DNA of 64,000 nt from contig NZ_LN929908.1 of NCBI RefSeq assembly GCF_001494595.1, positions 1,835,716-1,899,715 on the forward strand, read 5' to 3'. The notes beneath the pieces were generated by a model. That model did not search any database. It was not told the origin of the DNA and saw only the letters and a program-made list of their open reading frames with translations. Each line of letters begins with the position of its first letter. Position 1 is the first letter of the stretch. Shown here in pieces: positions 54,492 through 64,000 of this stretch. Position numbers and translations under genes: made by a program. The stretch is from Mycobacterium sp. M26 (GTDB lineage: Bacteria; Actinomycetota; Actinomycetes; Mycobacteriales; Mycobacteriaceae).

Positions 54492-56039
54492 TTACCGCGT
54501 CGACTTGGTCACCTGGGCGAAGCTGAACTGCCAGCGCTCCACCACCCGGAAGCCGAAGCGGCTGGGAACCTGATAGGCCATCGCCCGGCCCAGCCGGGGA
54601 CCGGGCTTGAGGTCGGGACCCTGCTCGTGGTCGGGCAGCGTCGCGTCACGCTCGGTGACCGTCCAGATCGCCGGGCAGCCGGGCATCTTGTCGGCCCAGG
54701 TCCAGATCGCAACATGGCTGTCCCACAGCCGGTTTCGCTGGATCGCGGGCATCCCTCGGCCGTAGTCGTGCAGCGTGGCGAAGGCAGCGGGCCGGGCGGC
54801 GATCAACGGTCGGATCGGGCCCGGCTTCCATGCCGCCGAGTTGTCCATCACCAGGCAGTCACCGGGCTTGGCGTGCCGGGTGATGATGTCGGCGACCTGG
54901 CTGTAGTCCATGCCCTCTTTGGCGTAGGGGCCGCGTTGCGCGAGGTAGTTCGGGGTTGCCGCGAAGGCGAATGCCAGCAGCAGAGCGGTGATCCCGGCCC
55001 GTGAACGCCCCACGACGACGACGCACAGACCGAGCAGCAGGGCGATCGCCGGTGCGGTGAACGACAGGTAGCGCGGGTAGTAGACGGGGTGGCGCACCAC
55101 CGAGTAGATCAGCAGGGCAACGGTGGGGATCGCGATCCACGCGACGGCCACGATGACGAGCCGGGCCGGCTGATCGCCGCTGACGCCGAGGGCCCGGGAG
55201 CGGCACAGCAGTGCGGCCACGATTGTCACCGCGGCCAGGATGGCGAAGGACAGCGAGTGGTCGAAGTATTGCTCCTGCAGGATCTTTCCCACCGTCTGGG
55301 TGCCCAGCCGCGAGATCCACCCGACCTGGAACAGCTGGGTCTGGGAGAACAGCAGGAACGGCGTCACCGCCGCGGCAGCGGCTAACGCCGCGCCGCCCCA
55401 GCGCAACCGGATACTGCGCGCATCGGTCAGAACGGCCACCAGGACGGCGTGCACACCGAGAATCAGCACCACGAACACGTTCAGCACTGTCCCGACCGCC
55501 ACCAGCGCGGAGTACGCCGCCCACCACCGCGCCTGGTTGTGCCGAATTGCGCTGATACACAACACCGTCAGCCACACCCCGGCCACCATGCACAGGGCAT
55601 ACGAGCGGGTTTCGATCCCCGCCCAGGTGACGCGGGGGAGAAGAGCGAACATCACGCCGGCCGTCACGGCAACCGATCGGGTCGAGAGTTGACGGCCCAA
55701 CACCACCACGCCCGCCGCGGCCAGTCCGATCGCCAGGGAACTGGACAACCGCGACCAGAACTCGGTCGCCGGCACGATCGCGAACCAGCCGTGCATCACC
55801 AGGTAGTAGAGGCCGTGGACGGCGTCGATGTTGCCGAGCATGCGCCACAATTCCGGAACGCTGCGCGTGCCGGCGGAAATGGTGGCTGCCTCGTCGAACC
55901 ACAACGAAGGCCGTGCTGCGCCCGCCGCGCTGACCACGACGGCGAAGATGCCGACCGCGACAGCATCGAGTTGCCGCGCGGGGCGCACTGACCCCGCAAC
56001 GACGCCAGTGACTCGCTCTGGCCGGAAAGTAATGCTCAC
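54492..56039 (-). CDS. GT-C membrane glycosyltransferase, Rv1635c-like
   Basis: A 515-residue polytopic glycosyltransferase with 10-12 helices. LWFDEAATISAG in the first extracytoplasmic loop is the acidic catalytic motif of GT39/GT83-like enzymes using polyprenyl-phosphate sugars. A soluble C-terminal region follows (MDYSQVADIITRHAKPGDCLVMDN). It sits between the efflux/MgtC region and the universal stress protein, as does M. tuberculosis Rv1635c, a mannosyltransferase implicated in mannose capping of lipoarabinomannan. That orthology rests on position and topology. GTG 56039 is the chosen start. Confidence 0.75.
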   Translation of the reverse strand: MSITFRPERVTGVVAGSVRPARQLDAVAVGIFAVVVSAAGAARPSLWFDEAATISAGTRSVPELWRMLGNIDAVHGLYYLVMHGWFAIVPATEFWSRLSSSLAIGLAAAGVVVLGRQLSTRSVAVTAGVMFALLPRVTWAGIETRSYALCMVAGVWLTVLCISAIRHNQARWWAAYSALVAVGTVLNVFVVLILGVHAVLVAVLTDARSIRLRWGGAALAAAAAVTPFLLFSQTQLFQVGWISRLGTQTVGKILQEQYFDHSLSFAILAAVTIVAALLCRSRALGVSGDQPARLVIVAVAWIAIPTVALLIYSVVRHPVYYPRYLSFTAPAIALLLGLCVVVVGRSRAGITALLLAFAFAATPNYLAQRGPYAKEGMDYSQVADIITRHAKPGDCLVMDNSAAWKPGPIRPLIAARPAAFATLHDYGRGMPAIQRNRLWDSHVAIWTWADKMPGCPAIWTVTERDATLPDHEQGPDLKPGPRLGRAMAYQVPSRFGFRVVERWQFSFAQVTKSTR

Positions 56040-56373
56040 GCCGGTGATCCCGTACCCATCTCCTTTGGTGCAAAACGGTAGCCTGCACGGCTGGCGGCCG
56101 CGCGGCAGGCGGTGTCGGATGCGCTGAATTCGGAGCGCAATTAGATATGGCCAATGGTGTGGCGCCACCGACAAACGTCATTCCGTGCGATCCGGATTTG
56201 CAATTCGGCGTGTTGTCGCGAAACTCACCGCACCTACCGGGAAATGCGTTTTCCCCGGTAAAGTGGCGTCCCACGACGTTGCGAAAGTGCCGCGTGGGGT
56301 GAATCGCACCCTGGCGTGGTGCCGAGGCGTTACTGTTCCGGATGGCGCTGTCATTGGAGACTGGAGGGTACGG
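56040..56373. other. 334-bp intergenic region with an inverted repeat and a TANNNT element
   Basis: This divergent gap lies between the glycosyltransferase and the universal stress protein. It contains an imperfect inverted repeat, TACCGGGAAA ... TTTCCCCGGTA (56235-56260), and TACTGT (56331-56336), about 38 nt before the stress-protein ATG, a plausible -10. An open frame from 56185 runs into the stress-protein gene but shows no coding features. Confidence 0.5.
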
Positions 56374-56817
56374 ATGGGCGGTTACAAGACCGTGGTCGTC
56401 GGCACGGACGGCTCGGATTCCTCGCTGCGTGCAGTCGATCGGGCGGGCCAGCTCGCCTCCGACCCTGACGCGAAGGTCATCGTGGCGACCGCTTACTTCC
56501 CGGCCTCGGAGGACACCCGCGCCGCCGACCTGTTGAAGGACGAGGGTTACAAGATGTCGGGCAACGCCCCCATCTACGCAATCCTGCGCGAGGCCCGTGA
56601 CCGCGCCAAGGCCGCCGGTGCGGCGAACATCGAGGAGCGGGCCGTCGTCGGCGCGCCCGTGGATGCCCTGGTGGAGCTCGCCGAAGAGGTCAACGCCGAT
56701 CTTCTGGTCGTCGGCAACGTCGGCCTGAGCACGATCGCCGGCCGTCTGCTGGGCTCGGTGCCTGCCAACGTGGCGCGCCGCTCCAAGAGCGACGTGCTCA
56801 TCGTGCACACCACCTGA
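56374..56817 (+). CDS. Universal stress protein, Rv1636-like
   Basis: A 147-residue UspA-fold protein, nearly the length of M. tuberculosis Rv1636, a cAMP-binding universal stress protein. It begins MGGYKTVVVGTDGSDSSLRAVDRA with the nucleotide-site Asp. VVGAPVDALVELAEEVNADLLVVGNVGLSTIAGRLLGSVP-type G-x2-G-x9-G(S/T) phosphate binding lies near residues 122-136. A CTGGAGGG lies upstream of ATG 56374. It is probably a dimer in the cytoplasm. Confidence 0.92.
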   Translation: MGGYKTVVVGTDGSDSSLRAVDRAGQLASDPDAKVIVATAYFPASEDTRAADLLKDEGYKMSGNAPIYAILREARDRAKAAGAANIEERAVVGAPVDALVELAEEVNADLLVVGNVGLSTIAGRLLGSVPANVARRSKSDVLIVHTT

Positions 56818-56843
56818 GCGCGGGAAACTCTCCGTCCACGTCG

Positions 56844-57866
56844 GTGAGCACGGCACCGAACGCCGTTCGCACTCGGCTCTGGGTCTCCGGTGAGCTCAAG
56901 GCCGAGAACTTCCCGCTCGCCGACGTGTCGATGCACCTCGGCGAGGACGACTCGCTGGTCTGGGTAGACCTGTGCAACCCCGACCACGACATGTTGTGCC
57001 GGCTGGCCGAGGAGCTCAGTCTCGACGAACACGCGGTCGAGGATGTCGTCGAGCGCAGTGAGCGCACCAAAGCGACTCGGTATGCCACACACACGTTCCT
57101 GACCGTGTACGCCACGGCTCTGGGTCCACAGCTGCCCAACGATCTGGAGTCCCGGTTGCTCACCGCGCGGGTGTCGATCTTCGTGCTACACGGTGGCATC
57201 GTGACCGTCCGCCACGAAAACCATCCTGCTGCACCGGTTTTCGATGTCGACGAGGCGGTTCGTCGCTGGGATGACAACGCCGATTTGTTGAGGCTGGGAA
57301 GTCCTGCGCTGCTGCACGGACTGCTCGACGTGATCGTCGACGGCCAGTTCGAGACCATCCAGGACCTCGACGACGCCATCGAGGCACTCGAGGACGGCCT
57401 GTTCGATGACCGGGCCCAGACTCGCACAATCCAGCGCGATACCTACCGGCTCCGCAAGGAACTCGTCGAATTGCGGCGCATCGTCCTGCCCATGCGCGAG
57501 GTGATCAACACGATCATGCGGCGCCGCGCCGAGCGCGGGGACACCGTCGAACTCGACAGCTGGTACGCCGACCTCTACGACCACGTCATCCGCGCCGCGG
57601 AGTGGACCGAGTCGCTGCGCGACATGATCACCACCGTGTTCGAGACGAACCTGTCCCTGCAGGATGCCCGGCTGAACACGATCATGAAGAAGCTGACCGG
57701 CTGGGCGGCGATCATCGCGGTCCCGACGGCGGTGACGGGGTGGTACGGCCAGAATGTGCCGTACCCGGGTTTCAACAGCGCAGTCGGGGTGATCGCGAGC
57801 GCCGCGATCATCCTGATCACCTCGGCCTTGCTCTATGTGGCGTTCAAGCGGCGCGGCTGGATCTGA
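56844..57866 (+). CDS. corA: CorA-family divalent-cation transporter with a GQN variant motif
   Basis: A 340-residue protein with a large cytoplasmic funnel domain (1-275) and two C-terminal transmembrane helices ending in basic KRRGWI. The signature after TM1 reads TGWYGQNVPYPG, so the usual YGMN is YGQN. In CorA the GMN loop selects hydrated Mg; the related ZntB has GIN. The Gln may alter selectivity, or be a normal variant of this actinobacterial branch. It starts at GTG 56844, 26 nt after the stress-protein stop. Confidence 0.85.
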   Translation: MSTAPNAVRTRLWVSGELKAENFPLADVSMHLGEDDSLVWVDLCNPDHDMLCRLAEELSLDEHAVEDVVERSERTKATRYATHTFLTVYATALGPQLPNDLESRLLTARVSIFVLHGGIVTVRHENHPAAPVFDVDEAVRRWDDNADLLRLGSPALLHGLLDVIVDGQFETIQDLDDAIEALEDGLFDDRAQTRTIQRDTYRLRKELVELRRIVLPMREVINTIMRRRAERGDTVELDSWYADLYDHVIRAAEWTESLRDMITTVFETNLSLQDARLNTIMKKLTGWAAIIAVPTAVTGWYGQNVPYPGFNSAVGVIASAAIILITSALLYVAFKRRGWI

Positions 57867-57890
57867 GGCGGGCGGGTGTTCGGTTAGCGG

Positions 57891-58115
57891 CTAGGTGTCG
57901 TCGTCGACGTCATCGCCGCCGGTGAACACCTCTTTGGTGCGTTCCACGGCGTGGGTGGCGATGTCGACGGAGTCGGACACGATCGCGCCGACGCCCTCGG
58001 TGACGTTTCCGCGCAGCACGTGTGCCGCGTCCTCGACGATGTCGGAGGCCTTCTCGACGGCATGGGTCGCGATGTCCCTGGCCGCGTCGAGTGCGTCTTT
58101 CGGATCAAAGCCCAT
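57891..58115 (-). CDS. Small helical protein with an internal repeat
   Basis: A 74-residue acidic, all-helical protein. DIATHAVEKASDIV and DIATHAVERTKEVF are two copies of one amphipathic helix separated by about 30 residues. There is no signal peptide or membrane helix. It resembles small stress-related or membrane-surface proteins, but I cannot assign a family. It converges with corA. Confidence 0.6.
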   Translation of the reverse strand: MGFDPKDALDAARDIATHAVEKASDIVEDAAHVLRGNVTEGVGAIVSDSVDIATHAVERTKEVFTGGDDVDDDT

Positions 58116-58180
58116 CGGATCCTCCTGGTGTTGGCTGGTGTCGACACTAGACCCGTTCGCCGCGCCGCGGGGGATGCCGG

Positions 58181-59104
58181 CTATCGGGCGCTGCCGCCGG
58201 TGCTCTTGGAGCCCGAGCGGCCGGCGGCCTTCTTCGTGCTGTTCGAGGTGGAAGTTTTTGCAGCAGAACCTGATTGGGGCGAGCGCTTGCCGAGAGCCGA
58301 GGCGCCCCCGACGGCGATGCCGTTGATGTTGAATCCCGGTCCGGCCTTGGTGACGATGGCGTCGGTCTGGAAGATCGAGCCGGCGATCGCGAATGGACCT
58401 GGACCGGCCTGGACCACTTGTGTCACCGATCCGGTGCCACGGCTGCCGATAGTGAAGGCGGTGCTGAGGAACGCGACCGTCATCGAGCTCGCCGAGGTGT
58501 TGCTCTTGGTACCGAACAGCGACAGGGCGTTGCTGAAGTTGCCGTACACCGACGTGAACGATTCCGTGCCCCCGACGTCAGCCGCGACAGTTGCGCTGCC
58601 CTGGACGCCGACATCGGACGTATCGCCGAAGAGGTTGATCGCGACATTGGCGATGCCCCGGGAATCGGCGATGCAGTCCTTGGTGCACAAGGCGACAGCG
58701 ACGTTGCCGACTGACGCCGGTGCGTAGGGGGTGGCTTGTCCGGCACTGGCCGAGGCGTTGACGCCACCGGCGAGCGCGACCGAGAGGGCCCCGCTGTCGG
58801 TGGTCGCCGCGCTTCCGTCACCCACCGCTGTCGCGAAGCTCAGCGGACCGTCGGTCTGCGCCCCGGCGTTGGTTCCCACCGCGAACGCCGCGCCGAACAG
58901 TCCGTTGGCCTTCGCCGTGGCATTGGTGCCGATGGCAATGGCGATCGACGTCAGATTGCTGGTGCACTCGGCGGTGTTGCCGATCCCGAAGAACGACGCG
59001 CACGAGGCGTCGGCGTTCGGGGCGGAGGCCAGCCCGCCCAGCGTCAGCGCCCCGAGGGCCGCAGTGGCAACGAAGGTGTGAGTGCAACAGGCGCGGCGAT
59101 TCAT
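58181..59104 (-). CDS. Secreted Ala/Gly/Ser/Thr-rich protein with YadA-head-like repeats
   Basis: A 307-residue protein. A signal peptide (residues 1-33, ending NADA) precedes a short Cys-containing segment and then a series of short beta-type repeats: [48 protein letters not shown] and [15 protein letters not shown]. These recall the left-handed beta-roll of trimeric autotransporter heads. A second, more divergent repeat region follows, then a basic Ser/Thr/Lys tail that may bind the cell envelope. There is no membrane anchor. The function is unknown; an exported surface or adhesin-like protein is an inference. Confidence 0.65.
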   Translation of the reverse strand: MNRRACCTHTFVATAALGALTLGGLASAPNADASCASFFGIGNTAECTSNLTSIAIAIGTNATAKANGLFGAAFAVGTNAGAQTDGPLSFATAVGDGSAATTDSGALSVALAGGVNASASAGQATPYAPASVGNVAVALCTKDCIADSRGIANVAINLFGDTSDVGVQGSATVAADVGGTESFTSVYGNFSNALSLFGTKSNTSASSMTVAFLSTAFTIGSRGTGSVTQVVQAGPGPFAIAGSIFQTDAIVTKAGPGFNINGIAVGGASALGKRSPQSGSAAKTSTSNSTKKAAGRSGSKSTGGSAR

Positions 59105-59227
59105 TTCGCCTCCTTGGTCACGAGGCTGGGTGTGTCCTGTGAGCCGATGCTATGCCGGGGACGGGCCTGCGGTGGCCGGATCGCGTTGAAACGTCACACA
59201 GACACACAGCCCCCGGCCCGATGTGCC

Positions 59228-59905
59228 TCACCAGCCGCGTTCGCGCCATTCCTGCAGGTGCGGGCGTTCGGCGCCCAGGGTGGTGTCATCGCCGTGGCCG
59301 GGGTAGACGACGGTGTCGTCGCCATAGGCGTCGAACAGCCGGCTGCTGACATCTGCCAGGAGTTCCTCGAAAGCGCCTGGTTCCCAAGTCTTTCCGACGC
59401 CGCCCGGGAACAGGCAGTCGCCGGTGAACAGCTGGGTGGCGGTGCGCTCACCGCCGGGCCGCAGCGCAAGGGCCACCGAACCGGGGGTGTGGCCGCGAAG
59501 ATGGATGACGTCGAAGGTGAGATCACCCACGTCGATGGTGTCCCCACCCGCCAGGAACCGGTCCGGGGTGACCGGCAGCGGCTCGGCGTCGAGCTGGTGG
59601 ACCGCCGTCGGGGCGCCGGTGGCCTCGGCCACCGCCGACAGCGCCTGCCAGTGGTCGAAGTGCTGGTGGCTGGTCACGATGAGATCCAGCTTGGGTGCGT
59701 ACTCGCCGACCAGTTCGACGAGCAACTCCGGGTCGTTGGCGGCGTCGATCAGCAGGCTCTGCCCGGTCGTGGAACACGTCACCAGGTAGGCGTTGTTGTC
59801 CATGGGGCCCACCGACGTCTTGATGATCGTCGCCCCAGGCAGCGTGCGCCGCGCCGAGGCCTGCGGCTCGACATGTCCGGTGTAGGTGTCGTCGACGACT
59901 GTCAT
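59228..59905 (-). CDS. MBL-fold metallo-hydrolase (glyoxalase II-like)
   Basis: A 225-residue metallo-beta-lactamase-fold protein in the position of M. tuberculosis Rv1637c. The zinc ligands are in [11 protein letters not shown] (HxHxDH), [22 protein letters not shown] and [10 protein letters not shown]. These match glyoxalase II-like thiol-ester hydrolases, possibly acting on mycothiol conjugates. ATG 59905 begins [10 protein letters not shown]. It is divergent from uvrA, whose damage promoter lies between the two. Confidence 0.87.
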   Translation of the reverse strand: MTVVDDTYTGHVEPQASARRTLPGATIIKTSVGPMDNNAYLVTCSTTGQSLLIDAANDPELLVELVGEYAPKLDLIVTSHQHFDHWQALSAVAEATGAPTAVHQLDAEPLPVTPDRFLAGGDTIDVGDLTFDVIHLRGHTPGSVALALRPGGERTATQLFTGDCLFPGGVGKTWEPGAFEELLADVSSRLFDAYGDDTVVYPGHGDDTTLGAERPHLQEWRERGW

Positions 59906-59919
59906 GGTCGCCACGTTAC

Positions 59920-59942
59920 TTGTCGGAGGGTCGACATAGCAT
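59920..59942 (+). promoter_or_regulatory. PafBC-type damage promoter of uvrA
   Basis: TTGTCGGAG (59920-59928), 8 nt, then TAGCAT (59937-59942). It matches tTGTCRgtg-N8-TAnnnT with one change (A for T in position 8). The predicted start near 59949 leaves a leader of about 40 nt carrying AAGGGGAG before the uvrA GTG. Confidence 0.7.
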
Positions 59943-59989
59943 GGGGGCGATGTGTTGGGTGCCCGGAAAACCCGCAGGAAGGGGAGCTG

Positions 59990-62890
<2,901 letters not shown>

Positions 62891-62894
62891 CAGC

Positions 62895-63212
62895 TCAGCC
62901 GTCGGCCGGTTTGCGCATCGAGGCGCGGATCTCTTCGAGCTTGTCGTGCGCTGCGCGCTGACGGGCCTCGTACTGTTCCTCGATGCTGCGGCCCTCGGGA
63001 GTCTCGGCGTCCAATTCAGCTGAGCCGAGGGCGGTTCCGTAGCGCGTCTCAATCTTGTCGCGGACCGAGTCGAACGTCGGCACGCCGTCCGAGGTGTAGC
63101 CGGTGTCCACGGCGGGCGCGGTCGCCGGTGGCGGGGTCACCGGGGTCGGCGCGGGCGCCGGAGCCGGTTCCGGCTCGGGCTTGGCGTGGCGGGGGATGTA
63201 ATCGTCGGCCAT
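62895..63212 (-). CDS. Pro-rich small conserved protein
   Basis: A 105-residue protein from ATG 63212. The N-terminal half is disordered and Pro/Ala-rich (KPEPEPAPAPAPTPVTPPPA). The C-terminal half is a charged helix (SIEEQYEARQRAAHDKLEEIRASM) that could form a coiled coil. It converges with uvrA, 4 bp apart. It may correspond to the small gene Rv1638A by position. The function is unknown. Confidence 0.65.
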   Translation of the reverse strand: MADDYIPRHAKPEPEPAPAPAPTPVTPPPATAPAVDTGYTSDGVPTFDSVRDKIETRYGTALGSAELDAETPEGRSIEEQYEARQRAAHDKLEEIRASMRKPADG

Positions 63213-63252
63213 AGCAGTCACCGTACTCCCGGCAGGTGCCCGCCCCGGCGGG

Positions 63253-64000
63253 TTAGCGCACCGCGGCCTGCAGTGGCGGCGGACCACCGGCCGCGGCGAT
63301 CGTCACCGGTCCCGGCGGTCGCACCGGCGGTACCGGCAACGCCACCGCCGGGACGTCCGGCGTCCCGATCTGGCCGGCCAGCCAGGGCAGCGAGGCAGTG
63401 AACACCCGCGCGGCGAACGGCCAGTCGTGTTTACCCGGCTGGGCCACCACCGCACAGTTGATCCCGTCCGCGCTGCCCAGGGCGCACAGCGTGTTGGCCG
63501 CGGCGGTTTGGTCGCCGGGGTTCGGGTTGGCATCCCGACCGCCCAGCCCGGTCGCGCTGACGGTGATCGTCTGCGGTGTGGTCGGCTGGCTGGAGGGACT
63601 GCCCGAGATGGCGAACCAGGCCGAAATATCTTGGTATCGGCCGTGCTTGGTGATCACGGTCGCCGGGTCGAAGGCGGCGTACGCCGCGGCGTCCCCGCCG
63701 AACAGCCGGTCGATGGTCTGGGTTTTGGTGCCCGAATTCGGGGCGAAGTCACCGGCGATGTCGACGATCGAACTGAACATGTCCGGATGCATGGTCGCCA
63801 GGTCGACGGCGCACGTGCCGCCCATCGACCAGCCGACGATGCCCCAGCGGGCACGGTCGGGGCTCACACCGAAGTTGGACTCCATGTACGGCACGACGTC
63901 CTTGGTGAGGTGGTCGGCGGCATTGCCGCGCGGACCGTTCACACACTCGGTGTCGTTGTTGAACGATCCGCCCGAGTCGACGAAGACGAATACCGGCGCA
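63253..64000 (-). CDS. Alpha/beta-hydrolase esterase (antigen-85-like fold), C-terminal part
   Basis: The C-terminal 249 or so residues of a larger protein whose N-terminus lies beyond the window. VFVFVDSGGSFNNDTECVNG is followed by the nucleophile elbow GWSMGGTCAVDLA, ADIAG-like VDIAGDFAPNSG, and the late His of GKHDWPFAARVF. This is the esterase-D/antigen-85 type of fold. The mycobacterial gene in this position (Rv1639c region) encodes a membrane-anchored protein, so an N-terminal membrane domain is expected. Substrate unknown. Confidence 0.8.
   Translation of the reverse strand, partial: APVFVFVDSGGSFNNDTECVNGPRGNAADHLTKDVVPYMESNFGVSPDRARWGIVGWSMGGTCAVDLATMHPDMFSSIVDIAGDFAPNSGTKTQTIDRLFGGDAAAYAAFDPATVITKHGRYQDISAWFAISGSPSSQPTTPQTITVSATGLGGRDANPNPGDQTAAANTLCALGSADGINCAVVAQPGKHDWPFAARVFTASLPWLAGQIGTPDVPAVALPVPPVRPPGPVTIAAAGGPPPLQAAVR

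Noticed and set aside
58736-59989. Upstream extension of the uvrA frame
   Set aside because: Its product has no UvrA similarity before GTG 59990, which has a good Shine-Dalgarno and the family N-terminus.

Overview
The window is high-GC chromosomal DNA from a mycobacterium, probably a Mycolicibacterium-type rapid grower. The evidence is an actinobacterial Pup-proteasome locus, MTB12/LppK-type secreted proteins, DUF732 and DUF4333 proteins, leaderless TANNNT promoters, and gene order that follows the M. tuberculosis blocks Rv2122c-Rv2089c, Rv2074-Rv2064 and Rv1630-Rv1639c. No insertion sequence, prophage or CRISPR array was seen.

Layout. 1-7.7 kb: a fatty-acid desaturase tail, a HAD phosphatase, a GlcP-type sugar porter, hisE-hisG, a DUF4126 protein, a thioesterase, a RecB-like nuclease, trmI and a DUF503 protein. 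7.7-16.5 kb: two MTB12-family secreted proteins, the proteasomal ATPase mpa, a pair of paralogous membrane proteins, a LIP-type lipase and an amidohydrolase. 16.6-29.7 kb: dop, pup, prcB, prcA, an alpha/beta hydrolase with a small partner on the other strand, pafA, pafB, pafC, tatA, tatC and helY. 29.8-34.9 kb: a DUF4333 protein, a nitrile hydratase/thiocyanate hydrolase-like operon with a natural (His-Asp)7 segment, an SsuD-like monooxygenase and a 5'-3' exonuclease. 35-43.4 kb: pepE, an Rv2074-like flavin/F420 protein, an SDR and two convergent cobalamin clusters, cobLMK and cobG-H-IJ. 43.5-64 kb: PrsW protease, rpsA, coaE, uvrB, MFS efflux, MgtC, tRNA-Cys, a GT-C mannosyltransferase, a universal stress protein, CorA, an MBL hydrolase, uvrA and the end of an esterase gene.

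Four genes (dop, pafC, helY, cobG) are each broken by a near-perfect short duplication of 25, 37, 74 and 121 bp. None is a multiple of three. Removing the extra copy restores an open reading frame of the normal family length in every case. The helY event also carries 13 nt copied in inverted orientation from just upstream, which is a template-switch signature. A fifth gene (53643-54474) carries an apparent 1-nt frameshift. If real, the strain would lack Pup deamidation, the PafBC damage response and CobG. If not, the assembly carries a reproducible artefact.

Three repair genes here (the RecB-like nuclease, uvrB and uvrA) have promoters that closely match the RecA/LexA-independent, PafBC-type mycobacterial promoter TTGTCRGTG-N8-TANNNT. 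The regulator pafBC, with pafC broken, lies on the same contig.
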